A stretch of 64,000 nucleotides of DNA from NCBI RefSeq assembly GCF_016648855.1, contig NZ_JACLQU010000013.1:1-64000 (forward strand), written 5' to 3'. The position numbers and the translations under genes are program-made. How positions within the stretch are numbered: the stretch's first letter is position 1; every line of letters starts with the position of its first letter. Shown here piece after piece: positions 27,630 through 35,732 of the stretch. The DNA is from Streptococcus parasanguinis. GTDB taxonomy: Bacteria > Bacillota > Bacilli > Lactobacillales > Streptococcaceae. The notes under the pieces were generated by a model, which ran no database searches, was not told where the DNA came from, and saw only the letters and a list, made by a program, of their open reading frames with translations.

Positions 27630-28716
27630 ACTTCTTCACATATTGTTCAACTGGATAATCTGCTGGATCTAAGCGCAGGTTTCCTCCTACCACGAGTTGG
27701 GATAGGTGCCACCCAATGAGGGGACCAGTTGTGAGGCCAGACGAACCAAGTCCACTGGCGACATAGAGGCCTACTTGATCAGGAACAGCTCCCCAAAATG
27801 GTGAAAAGTCACTGGTGTAGGCACGGGTTCCCACGCGCTCCCCGATAACTTCTGCTTGAGCGAGTTCTGGATAGTAGGCCAAGGCTTCTGTTTCCATCTG
27901 ATTCAGCAAAGCCTGATCCACCGTCAGGTCAAAGCCCATCTCATTCTCATGAGTGGCTCCCATACTGATCTTGCCCTTCTGAAAGGGAATGATATCCAGC
28001 TCTCCTTCCGGCATGACCACTGGATAATCAGCAATATCTCGGTCTAGCTGATAATCCCTCAACTGTCCTTTTTGAGGCCGGACATCAACTTGGTAGCCAA
28101 GTGGCTCGAGCATTTGACCCAACCAGGCTCCTGTTGCCAAGATGACTTTGTCATAGCTTTCTCCTGCTATCTGAAAACCATCCTCTGTAATAGCCAAAGC
28201 AACCTCTTCCTTAATCAGTCTTGCGCCACTGGCTTCAAGGAGAGTTTCCGTTAGAAGGGCTCCCTCTACATGGGCCCCACCTGAGGCATAAAGGAGCTGT
28301 TCAAAGCCTTGTAGACCTGGGAATTGTTGGCACACTTCTTCTTTGTTTAAAATCGCTAAGTCTCCGATCAAGGGAGATTCTTCCCGACGACTCAGCGCCA
28401 ACTGATAGAGTTCGTCTAATTTTTCTTCCTTTTTCTTGAGGAGATAGACGCCGGTCTGCTGGTAAAAATCTGTATGAATTCCGTCCTTGGCCAGGTCTTC
28501 TACCAATTCTTGGTAGAAATCAGCCCCCAGACGAGCCAGGCGATACCAAGCCTTATTACGCCGTTTAGAAAACCAAGGGCTAATAATGCCTGCCGCCGCC
28601 TTGGTTGCTTGGCCGACTCCATGGTCATAGACAGTCACATCCACTTGTGCTTCTTTGGATAAATAATAGGCTGCAGTGGATCCCACGATCCCTGCACCAA
28701 TAATCGCAACTTTCAT
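27628..28716 (-). CDS. FAD-dependent oxidoreductase, DadA/glycine-oxidase type
   Basis: A 362-residue flavoenzyme of the D-amino-acid oxidase (DAO) family. It has the Rossmann motif GAGIVGSTAAYYLSKE, ATKAAAGIISPWFSKRR, a VILATGAWLG motif, and a GLYVASGLGSSGLTTGP flavin-binding C-terminal motif. The substrate is probably an amino or imino acid but is not fixed by sequence. It follows the Nif3-like and trmK genes closely; the ATG at 28716 is preferred over the adjacent 28719 because AAGGGG lies five bases upstream. The stop codon lies within an R1 repeat. Confidence 0.85.
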   Translation of the reverse strand: MKVAIIGAGIVGSTAAYYLSKEAQVDVTVYDHGVGQATKAAAGIISPWFSKRRNKAWYRLARLGADFYQELVEDLAKDGIHTDFYQQTGVYLLKKKEEKLDELYQLALSRREESPLIGDLAILNKEEVCQQFPGLQGFEQLLYASGGAHVEGALLTETLLEASGARLIKEEVALAITEDGFQIAGESYDKVILATGAWLGQMLEPLGYQVDVRPQKGQLRDYQLDRDIADYPVVMPEGELDIIPFQKGKISMGATHENEMGFDLTVDQALLNQMETEALAYYPELAQAEVIGERVGTRAYTSDFSPFWGAVPDQVGLYVASGLGSSGLTTGPLIGWHLSQLVVGGNLRLDPADYPVEQYVKK

Positions 28717-28725
28717 CATGACCCC

Positions 28726-29523
28726 TTAGATATGGTAAAAAGGATTGGTGCTGGCTTGACTGCCAATCACTTCAATCTCCCAGGCTTCCTCAGCCTTCCA
28801 CTGATTGAGCTTTTCTACTAGTTTTGACACAAAGAGAACCTCGATATGGTGCCCGGGATCTAAGGCCAAGAGGCCATCGCTCAGCATGTCCTGAGCCGTG
28901 TGGTAGTAGATATCTCCTGTGATATAAACATCTGCTCCCTTGGCGAGAGCATCCTTGTAAAAGGACTGGCCACTTCCTCCACAGATTGCGACATGCTTGA
29001 TAACCCGATCCAAATCCGCCTGATCATAACTGACTATGCGCAAAGCATCTAAGCCAAAGGTTTCTTTAACCTTGCTAGTCAACTGTCCAAAGGTTTGTGT
29101 AGCTACCCGACCGATCCGGCCGATTCCAAGTCCTTCCCCTGTCATACTGAGGGGCTCTGTATCTTCAATTTCCAAGAGCTGGCAAAACCAATCGTTGAGA
29201 CCATCTGGGACAATGTCAATATTAGTATGGCTGACGTAGACTGCGATATCATGCTTGATCAAATCGATATAGATCTGATTTTGGGCCCGATCAGCTACCA
29301 AATCCTTGATGGGACGGAAAATAGGCGCGTGCTTGACGATGATCAAGTCCACCCCATGAGCGATTGCTTCTGCCACCGTCTGCTCCCGAATATCTAGGGC
29401 TACCATGACCTTCTTGATGTCTTTTTGTAGCGTGCCGACTTGTAGGCCACGGACATCTCCCTCCATAGACAATTCCTGAGGACAATAGGATTCATAGCGT
29501 TTGATGACTTCACTTGCTAACAT
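28726..29523 (-). CDS. Nif3-like dinuclear metal-centre protein
   Basis: A 265-residue member of the Nif3/YqfO/DUF34 family, which forms toroidal hexamers with a two-metal site. Metal ligands appear in [20 protein letters not shown], and a late [10 protein letters not shown] motif. GTP cyclohydrolase-related activity has been proposed but is not settled. It overlaps the 3' end of trmK by 14 bases; this TrmK-Nif3 pairing is widely conserved in Firmicutes. Confidence 0.92.
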   Translation of the reverse strand: MLASEVIKRYESYCPQELSMEGDVRGLQVGTLQKDIKKVMVALDIREQTVAEAIAHGVDLIIVKHAPIFRPIKDLVADRAQNQIYIDLIKHDIAVYVSHTNIDIVPDGLNDWFCQLLEIEDTEPLSMTGEGLGIGRIGRVATQTFGQLTSKVKETFGLDALRIVSYDQADLDRVIKHVAICGGSGQSFYKDALAKGADVYITGDIYYHTAQDMLSDGLLALDPGHHIEVLFVSKLVEKLNQWKAEEAWEIEVIGSQASTNPFYHI

Positions 29524-30199
29524 GTAGAACCTCCTTGATGTGAGCGATGCGCTCTTCTAACGATGCTCTGGCAGATTGATTCTCAACTGGGACCTGCTCC
29601 AAGGCGAAGGCTAATTTCTCCACTTCCTTGGACCACTTTTGGACAAAGGCTGGAGCTTGTTCCCGCATCAAATGGGGACCAAAGCGTAGTTCCTTGGCTG
29701 TCAACTCTTGAGAACCGTGTTCCACCACAAGGATCTCATAAAACTTCTCATTTTCTTCCAAGATAGCTTCATCAACAATGTGGAAATCATGGTCGACTAA
29801 CCAAGCCCGCAGTTCATCCTCTCGATTATTGGGCTGCAGAACCAAGCGAGAGACATTGGCTAATTTCTCAAGACCTGCCGCTAAGATATCTGCAATCAAG
29901 CGTCCGCCCATGCCAGCAATGGTGATACAGGAAATGCCGTCTGCTGGTTCAAAGGCAGCCAAGCCATTGGCCAGACGGACTTCAATCTTGTCCTCTAAAC
30001 CATTATCGACGACATTTTGGAGGGCAGACTGATAAGGCCCCTCTACCACTTCCCCAGCAATGGCAGCCTCAATCTTGCCTTCTTGTAAGAGGGCGATTGG
30101 GAGATAAGCATGATCACTCCCCACGTCCAACAGACGCGCTCCAGCTGGGACGAAACTGGCCACCAGATTCAAGCGATTTGATAATTTTGTAAATTCCAT
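29510..30199 (-). CDS. trmK: tRNA (adenine(22)-N(1))-methyltransferase TrmK
   Basis: A 229-residue Rossmann-fold methyltransferase that makes m1A22 in tRNA. It opens with [30 protein letters not shown], which includes the SAM-binding [10 protein letters not shown], then [20 protein letters not shown] and [10 protein letters not shown] coiled C-terminal region (about 160-225) follows. Size and motifs agree with TrmK/YqfN. It is the first gene of the TrmK-Nif3-oxidoreductase unit. Confidence 0.95.
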   Translation of the reverse strand: MEFTKLSNRLNLVASFVPAGARLLDVGSDHAYLPIALLQEGKIEAAIAGEVVEGPYQSALQNVVDNGLEDKIEVRLANGLAAFEPADGISCITIAGMGGRLIADILAAGLEKLANVSRLVLQPNNREDELRAWLVDHDFHIVDEAILEENEKFYEILVVEHGSQELTAKELRFGPHLMREQAPAFVQKWSKEVEKLAFALEQVPVENQSARASLEERIAHIKEVLHVSK

Positions 30200-30253
30200 G
30201 TGCTTCTTTCTATACTTTTATTCCATCCTATAGTATACCATGTTTGCACCATT

Positions 30254-30276
30254 AAAAAAAGGCGCAACGGCGCCTT
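30254..30276 (-). terminator. Terminator downstream of R2 copy C
   Basis: GGCGC-AACG-GCGCC with A7 on plus, giving U7 on minus. It would end a minus-strand transcript coming from the GST gene through R2 copy C. Confidence 0.8.
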
Positions 30277-30301
30277 GTCTATTATGGAAAGGTATTACTT
30301 T

Positions 30302-30437
30302 AGACTTTCCTTAGGTGAGTCCGGACGTCAGCGAACTTCTTCAAAGTTCCATGACTAAGTTTTGAGTCTAATGTCTCAAAACTTCCGGGCACATGAAACT
30401 TATACGTTTCATGTGCTATACTCACGGCGGAAACTCT
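30302..30437 (-). repeat. R2 structured repeat, copy C
   Basis: Read on minus: closing stem AGAGTTTCC/GGAAAGTCT (one mismatch), GTGAG/CTCAC, P2 GCACATGAAAC/GTTTCATGTGC, P3 AGTTTTGAG/CTCAAAACT, P4 GAACTT/AAGTTC, and enclosing pair CCGGA/TCCGG. It lies just after the GST stop, in the same orientation, and is followed by a terminator. Confidence 0.88.
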
Positions 30438-30469
30438 CGCTATCATCCTCAACAAGCCGATATTAGACT

Positions 30470-31258
30470 TTAGTCAATTTCCTTATATTCTACTTCCAAG
30501 CCACGTTGCACGGCTGGGCGATTGGCAATTTTCTCTGTCCAAGCTTGCAAATGCTTGTATTCCTTTACATTTAGGAAAATTCCTGCTCGGTCCCAGACCT
30601 TGTCTTGGGCGAGACGGCCATACCAAGACCAGATGGCAATATCTGCAATGGTATAGTCATCTCCTGCAATATAAGGTTTGGTAGCCAATTCCTTGTCCAG
30701 TAGGTCCAATTGGCGTTTGGCTTCCATGGCAAAGCGATTGATGGCATACTCGATTTTCTCAGGTGCATAGTGGAAGAAATGACCAAAGCCTCCCCCTAGG
30801 AAAGGTGCAGCCCCCGTCTGCCAGAAGAGCCAGTTGAGCACTTCTGTCCGTTTAGCCAGATCAGTAGGGATTAATTTGCCAAATTTCTCTGCTAGATACA
30901 GGAGGATATTGGCCGATTCAAAGACACGAATGGCTTGATCGCCTGATTGATCCAACATGGCTGGAATTTTCGAGTTTGGGTTGATGGCTACAAAGTCACT
31001 ACCAAACTGATCTCCCTCACCAATCTTGATCCGATAAGCGTCATAGCCTGCATCCACTCCCAGCTCTTTCAATTCCTCCAGCATAATGGTGGCCTTGATC
31101 CCATTGGGTGTTGGAAGGGTATAGAGTTGGAAAGGTTGATCCCCTTTTGGAAGAGTTTGTTCAAAGCGGGCACCTGCTGTTGGTTGGTTCAAGCCACCCC
31201 AGGCTCCTCCCATTTGGCTCGGTGCTTTCCATACTTCTGGTAATTGATAGTCTGACAT
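30470..31258 (-). CDS. Glutathione S-transferase, YghU-like
   Basis: A 262-residue GST-fold protein. The long N-terminal extension (VWKAPSQMGGAWGGLNQPTA), the LYTLPTPNGIKATIMLEEL thioredoxin-like start, and the FGSDFVAINPNSKIPAM motif match the nu-class YghU/YfcG family, which has disulfide reductase activity on glutathione. A GST C-terminal helical domain (about 130-250) follows. It stands alone, divergent from add. Confidence 0.9.
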   Translation of the reverse strand: MSDYQLPEVWKAPSQMGGAWGGLNQPTAGARFEQTLPKGDQPFQLYTLPTPNGIKATIMLEELKELGVDAGYDAYRIKIGEGDQFGSDFVAINPNSKIPAMLDQSGDQAIRVFESANILLYLAEKFGKLIPTDLAKRTEVLNWLFWQTGAAPFLGGGFGHFFHYAPEKIEYAINRFAMEAKRQLDLLDKELATKPYIAGDDYTIADIAIWSWYGRLAQDKVWDRAGIFLNVKEYKHLQAWTEKIANRPAVQRGLEVEYKEID

Positions 31259-31394
31259 CTTTCTTCTCCTTTATTTCGCTACTCCTAGCATATCAAATAT
31301 CGGGCTCCCTTTCAAAGATCTGCTACGCGAAGGCTACTTGACTTTTTTTGTCAAAATGATAGTATAGAAAAAATACAATTTTAAGGAGAAAACC

Positions 31395-32414
31395 ATGTCC
31401 ACGATCGACTTTCATAGTTTGGCAAAGACAGAATTGCACTGCCACTTAGATGGTTCCTTGTCTCTTCCGACCATTCGCCAGCTGGCAGCTATGGCCAATA
31501 TTGACCTACCTGCTAGCGATGAGGAGCTCAAGCACCATGTCACTGCGCCTGCCCACTGTGAGAATCTTTTGGACTATTTGGAGGCCTTTGACTACATTCG
31601 GCCCCTTCTTCAAACCAAAGAAGCCTTGACGCTTGCTGCTTACGATGTGGCCAAGCAAGCTGCTCTTGAAAATGTCGTCTACATCGAAGTCCGCTTCGCA
31701 CCAGAATTGTCCATGGACCAAGGCCTCACCGTTCCAGAAACCATCGATGCTGTCTGCGATGGTCTACGCCAAGCCCAGGAGGAATTTGGCATTGTTGCAA
31801 AAGCCTTGGTCTGTGGCATGCGCCAGTCCGATCAAGAGGTCACCTCTCGCATTCTTGCAGAAGCCAACCAAGTTAGTGATCAGGATTTTGTTGGTTTTGA
31901 CTTTGCCGGAGATGAGCACAACTACTCTCCAGAAGATATTCGAACTTTAATCGAGCAAGTCAAGAGTTACCATCGGCCTATGACGCTTCATGCAGGTGAG
32001 TGTCATTGCCCACACTTTGTTGCCCAATCGATTGCATTTGGCATCAAACGCAATGGGCACGTGACGGCTCTATCTCATGAACCAGCCTTACTCCAATCCT
32101 TTATTGAAAATGGGGTCACTGGTGAACTCTGCTTGACCAGCAACTTACAGACAAAAGCAGCGCCGACTTTAGAGGATTTTCCTTATTTGAAAATGAAGGA
32201 AGCAGGTGCTCGAATCAGTATCAATACCGATAATCGGACTGTATCTGATACCGACCTCACCAAGGAATACGCCCTCTATCATCAGCATTTCCAAACCAAG
32301 GAAACTGACTTTTACCAGCACAATGTCCATGCCATCCAGGCTTCCTTTGCTAGTGAGGAGGAAAAACAAGAACTCCTTACCAAACTAGAAAAAGCTTACG
32401 CGGACTATCTATAA
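31395..32414 (+). CDS. add: Adenosine deaminase
   Basis: A 339-residue zinc enzyme converting adenosine to inosine in purine salvage. It has the metal motif [10 protein letters not shown], catalytic HAGE, the His in [13 protein letters not shown], and the final metal Asp in INTDNRT. AAGGAG precedes the ATG. The promoter area contains TTGAC-T7-GTCAA (31338-31354). A terminator follows the stop. Confidence 0.93.
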   Translation: MSTIDFHSLAKTELHCHLDGSLSLPTIRQLAAMANIDLPASDEELKHHVTAPAHCENLLDYLEAFDYIRPLLQTKEALTLAAYDVAKQAALENVVYIEVRFAPELSMDQGLTVPETIDAVCDGLRQAQEEFGIVAKALVCGMRQSDQEVTSRILAEANQVSDQDFVGFDFAGDEHNYSPEDIRTLIEQVKSYHRPMTLHAGECHCPHFVAQSIAFGIKRNGHVTALSHEPALLQSFIENGVTGELCLTSNLQTKAAPTLEDFPYLKMKEAGARISINTDNRTVSDTDLTKEYALYHQHFQTKETDFYQHNVHAIQASFASEEEKQELLTKLEKAYADYL

Positions 32415-32419
32415 ACGAA

Positions 32420-32451
32420 AAATGCTAGCAATATATGACTGCTAGCTTTTT
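32420..32451 (+). terminator. add terminator
   Basis: GCTAGCA/TGCTAGC with a nine-base loop, then T5. Confidence 0.85.
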
Positions 32452-32541
32452 GTATGGTTAAAAATTATTTTTTCAATTAAGAACCTATTTGTTTCAGTAA
32501 AAATAATGTCTTATTTTTAAAACTATTCAAGTATAAACTAA

Positions 32542-32677
32542 AAACTTTCCGCCGTGAGAAAAGTGCCTGAAACACTATTGTTTCAGGCACTCGGGAGTTT
32601 TGAAACCTTAGGTTCAAAACTAAGTCATGGAACTTCTTCGAAGTTCGCTGACGTCCGTACTCACATAAAAAAAGTTT
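32542..32677 (+). repeat. R2 structured repeat, copy D
   Basis: AAACTTT/AAAGTTT closing stem (the GG of the 3' arm has decayed to AA), GTGAG/CTCAC, P2 GTGCCTGAAAC/GTTTCAGGCAC, P3 AGTTTTGAA/TTCAAAACT, P4 GAACTTC/GAAGTTC, and enclosing CGG/CCG. It sits between the add terminator and a second plus-strand terminator, so it looks like a separate unit. It makes up most of the gap 32415-32732. Confidence 0.88.
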
Positions 32678-32705
32678 CTAGGAAGACTTAACCTTCCATC
32701 TGCAG

Positions 32706-32734
32706 CTAGCACTCAAATAAGTGCTAGTTTTTTT
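32706..32734 (+). terminator. Terminator after R2 copy D
   Basis: CTAGCACT/AGTGCTAG with a six-base loop, then T7 on plus. No plus-strand gene other than the R2 element lies between it and the add terminator. Confidence 0.8.
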
Positions 32735-33416
32735 AATCCTTCCACAAATCCATGGCCTTCAAGAAATCGTCTGAAACGGTCACATTGCGTGGGTTGGCTT
32801 GCTCGCGTTCTTGTAGTTTCGCCTCTACTTGGGCCAGGCTGTTGATGCCTTCACTGCGCCAGTTGCGTAAAATAGCTTGGATATATTTCCAGTGAGGCTT
32901 ACCGTTAAAGACGGCTTCTCGTAAGGCTGCCTTGATCACATCTGGATCTGTCTGATCCTCGCGCACAGTCTTGGTCAAGTCTTCAATCTCAAAAGGCGTC
33001 AAGAGTCGTCCCAGTTCTTGTTGGAAGGTTTCCACCAAGTCCTTGATGACATTTCCCTTAGCAGGCGCGCTCTGTGTCTTCCCTTGTGTCTGGGCTTCTA
33101 AAATCTCATCCAAGCGCTCCAGGGCAATGGTCGCATCAAAGATGGCTTCAATCTCGCCATTGAGCTCAATGGTCCGGTACTGAAGGAGTCCCTTGGTGGT
33201 CAAATTGGACATAATCCGATTGACTTCTGTCACCGTTTTTCCTAGATGACTAGCAATCTGATTAGGAGTCAAGGCCTCTTGACCAGTCGTATTTTGAAGG
33301 AAGAAAAACTGCCAAACCAAGTAGTCATCTGCTTGGTCAAACAATTCATGATAATGAAAAAGCAAGGCACTTGGAAGAACCAAGTTGCCATACTTAAATG
33401 CTTGTGAATATGTCAT
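32733..33416 (-). CDS. dnaD: DnaD-like replication protein
   Basis: A 227-residue protein with an N-terminal winged-helix domain (about 1-105, with LTPNQIASHLGKTVTEVNRIMSNL) and a C-terminal DnaD domain (about 130-200). The latter carries the family motif, here WKYIQAILRNW. DnaD takes part in replication initiation and restart and remodels DNA. It follows metA by nine bases and should share its transcript. Confidence 0.92.
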   Translation of the reverse strand: MTYSQAFKYGNLVLPSALLFHYHELFDQADDYLVWQFFFLQNTTGQEALTPNQIASHLGKTVTEVNRIMSNLTTKGLLQYRTIELNGEIEAIFDATIALERLDEILEAQTQGKTQSAPAKGNVIKDLVETFQQELGRLLTPFEIEDLTKTVREDQTDPDVIKAALREAVFNGKPHWKYIQAILRNWRSEGINSLAQVEAKLQEREQANPRNVTVSDDFLKAMDLWKD

Positions 33417-33425
33417 AATTCCCCT

Positions 33426-34370
33426 TTATAGGTAACCATAAAATGAAATATCTTTTTCCAATTCTTCCAAGCGGTAAGGTGTTTCTTGATAAACCGCATA
33501 GTTGATCCAATTACTAAAGAAAGTCGTCGCAGCTAGATTCCAACGAATGCGAGGCTCTGTATTAGCGTCATCCCCATCAAAATAATTCTTGGGAACGTCC
33601 GGATCCAAGCCCGCCTTGACATCTCGGTGGTATTCTTTTGCCAGCGTATCGCGATCATACTCCAGATGGCCAAAGCTATAGACCTCACGCATGTCTGGAC
33701 TGGCAATGATGGAAAGCCCAACTTCATTTCCCTGAGCGATCACTTGAAGATTGCTCTTTTCAAGGACTTCCTTCAAAGGAATATCTGTATAACGAGAATG
33801 AGGGGCAAGGAAGCGATCGTCAAAGCCTCTCATGAGCAGACTATCGGGACGCACCACTGCTTGGTCATAGATACCCGATAGCTTGTCACAGAGTTCTACT
33901 TTTTGAATCCCGTAACGGTGGTACAGTCCAGCCTGGGCTCCCCAACAAAGGTGCAAGGTAGAAAAGACATGCCGCTTGGACCATTCAAAGACCTGGGTCA
34001 ATTCTTCCCAGTAGTCTACTTCCTCAAAGTCCATCTTTTCGACAGGCGCTCCTGTCACAATCAAGCCGTCATAGTAATTATTCTTGATATCCTCAAAGGT
34101 CTTGTAGAAGCTCTCCAAATGCTCAGCCGCCGTATTCTTGGATTCATGGCTCGCCATGTAGAGGAAATCAACATTGATCTGCAAGGGCGTGTTGGCAAGG
34201 AGCCGTAAGAGCTGGGTTTCTGTCGCAACCTTGGTCGGCATCAGATTAAGAATGAGAACATTCATCGGCCGAATATCCTGGTGAGTCGCCCGAACATCAT
34301 CCATGACAAAAATATTTTCTGAACGAAGGATATCGACTGCTGGTAATTTTTTATCTAGAGTAATTGGCAT
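33426..34370 (-). CDS. metA: Homoserine O-acetyltransferase (MetA)
   Basis: A 314-residue enzyme of the MetA family that activates homoserine for methionine synthesis. Active-site residues are at the expected positions: C142 in LHLCWGAQA, and H235 and E237 in FGHLEYD. Residue 111 is Glu ([13 protein letters not shown]). In this family Glu111 marks acetyl-CoA users and Gly111 succinyl-CoA users, so the product is called an acetyltransferase despite the common succinyltransferase label. GGGAG lies five bases before the ATG, and a near-consensus promoter is upstream. Confidence 0.94.
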   Translation of the reverse strand: MPITLDKKLPAVDILRSENIFVMDDVRATHQDIRPMNVLILNLMPTKVATETQLLRLLANTPLQINVDFLYMASHESKNTAAEHLESFYKTFEDIKNNYYDGLIVTGAPVEKMDFEEVDYWEELTQVFEWSKRHVFSTLHLCWGAQAGLYHRYGIQKVELCDKLSGIYDQAVVRPDSLLMRGFDDRFLAPHSRYTDIPLKEVLEKSNLQVIAQGNEVGLSIIASPDMREVYSFGHLEYDRDTLAKEYHRDVKAGLDPDVPKNYFDGDDANTEPRIRWNLAATTFFSNWINYAVYQETPYRLEELEKDISFYGYL

Positions 34371-34403
34371 AAAAAGCTCCCATCTTACAAGTTCTTAACT
34401 AAC

Positions 34404-34432
34404 ATTATATGATAGGAGCTTATAGTTTTCAA
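34404..34432 (-). promoter_or_regulatory. metA-dnaD promoter
   Basis: On minus: TTGAAA (34432-34427), 17-base spacer, TATAAT (34409-34404), 34 bases before the metA ATG. No S-box or T-box structure is evident in this short leader. Confidence 0.75.
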
Positions 34433-34471
34433 TTATGGTTTTTCTGTAGCCAGTTATAGTATTAGACTATA

Positions 34472-34984
34472 TTAGTAATGCATCAAGACTTTGTAGTCGT
34501 AATCACCGATCGCTTCGCGACCTTTCAATTCATCCAACTCGATCAAGAAGGCACAGCCTGCAACGACCCCACCGAGTTTTTCGATCATTTCGATGGTTGC
34601 TTTCACCGTACCACCAGTCGCCAAGAGGTCATCAACGATGAGGACGCGTTGACCTGGTTTGATGGCATCTGCGTGCATGCAGAGGGTATCCACACCGTAT
34701 TCTTTTTCGTAGTCAGCAGAGATGACTTCACGTGGCAATTTACCAGGCTTACGAACAGGCGCAAATCCAATTCCCAACTCAAAAGCGACCGGACATCCAA
34801 CGATGAACCCACGCGCTTCAGGACCAACGATCATGTCAATTTTCTTATCCGTTGCGTATTGAACGATTTCACGAATCGCATAACTATAAGCATTGCCATC
34901 TGCCATCAAAGGGCTGATATCACGGAAGGTAATACCTTCTTGTGGATAGTTTTCAATGCTTGCAATGTAATCTTTTAAATTCAT
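34472..34984 (-). CDS. apt: Adenine phosphoribosyltransferase
   Basis: A 170-residue purine-salvage enzyme making AMP from adenine and PRPP. It has the N-terminal [10 protein letters not shown], the GPEARGFI motif, and the PRPP-binding loop [20 protein letters not shown] lies about 45 bases upstream of the ATG, with no strong -35. The weak ribosome binding site (GAAAG) is the only oddity. Confidence 0.96.
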   Translation of the reverse strand: MNLKDYIASIENYPQEGITFRDISPLMADGNAYSYAIREIVQYATDKKIDMIVGPEARGFIVGCPVAFELGIGFAPVRKPGKLPREVISADYEKEYGVDTLCMHADAIKPGQRVLIVDDLLATGGTVKATIEMIEKLGGVVAGCAFLIELDELKGREAIGDYDYKVLMHY

Positions 34985-35092
34985 GGTTAACTTTCTTTCA
35001 TAAAAAATTTTTTACATTCCATTATATCATGAATTCCACTAACTTGCATCATTTTTTGCCAAATCATTTTCCCAAGCTCCCGCGTCAAAAGC

Positions 35093-35125
35093 AAAAATCC
35101 CACATCCGAAAAATGATGTGGGATT
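35093..35125 (-). terminator. recJ-operon terminator
   Basis: AATCCCACATC/GATGTGGGATT stem followed by TTTTTGC on minus, just after the TipC-like gene. It separates recJ and its partner from apt. Confidence 0.88.
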
Positions 35126-35138
35126 GGAAACATGCTTA

Positions 35139-35732
35139 CTATTCATCTAATACTTTATTGTACTTGATTTTCATATCCCCTAAGTTTTTCCAAGAGTAAC
35201 GGGAGCTTCCATTCTTGAACCAAGTACCAAGAATATATTGTTCAGCTACCTTCTTACTTTGCTTTTTCAACCAAGCACGGTCTTTGCCATAGGCGGCAAG
35301 TTTCTTTAGAAAATCACTACCCTCTACTTCTTGATCATCCGCATAAAGATAGACTTCTTCTTGAATCAATGCTCTTTTTTTAGAATTGTATTTGAACATC
35401 ATACGAACCGATACATTTTCTTTTAACTGATATTTATACCTATAAACCCATTCCGAACTGTTTCGAAACATCATGACGGACAGGTCTTCTTGTCCCCCAA
35501 CGATTTTATCTGAATAGGGATACATTTGAAATCCTTCATCTTCCTTCCAGATGCGATCACTTCCGATCGTTTCTGTAAATGGCTTAAACATCACATAGCG
35601 CATCAATCCACCATTTTCAGAGTAGTTAATCTCCTCCATAGGGTTTTTGAGGCTCAGGTAGATTCCTACCCAATAAAGTCCAAAAAGCAGGAAGGGACTG
35701 AGCCAGAGGAATTTTTTTAGGTGTTTTTTCAT
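35139..35732 (-). CDS. TipC-like membrane-anchored protein
   Basis: A 197-residue protein with an N-terminal membrane segment (about 9-27) and an extracytoplasmic domain. The C-terminal pattern, WFKNGSSRYSWKNLGDMKIK after a long KYQLKENVSVRMMFKYNSKKR strand, resembles the streptococcal TipC immunity family, which protects against the lipid-II-cleaving toxin TelC. I recall this from memory, so the assignment is tentative. No LXG toxin gene is nearby; it overlaps the recJ stop by four bases (ATGA). Confidence 0.5.
   Translation of the reverse strand: MKKHLKKFLWLSPFLLFGLYWVGIYLSLKNPMEEINYSENGGLMRYVMFKPFTETIGSDRIWKEDEGFQMYPYSDKIVGGQEDLSVMMFRNSSEWVYRYKYQLKENVSVRMMFKYNSKKRALIQEEVYLYADDQEVEGSDFLKKLAAYGKDRAWLKKQSKKVAEQYILGTWFKNGSSRYSWKNLGDMKIKYNKVLDE

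Noticed and set aside
31338..31354. TTGAC-T7-GTCAA palindrome as an add operator
   Set aside because: Could simply be a -35 element with chance symmetry; possible promoter spacers (19 or 20) are poor, so no call is made.
34371..34471. SAM or T-box riboswitch upstream of metA
   Set aside because: The leader after the promoter is under 35 bases, too short for either structure.
34478..34978. 166-codon plus-strand ORF opposite apt
   Set aside because: Fully overlaps the well-supported apt gene on the other strand.
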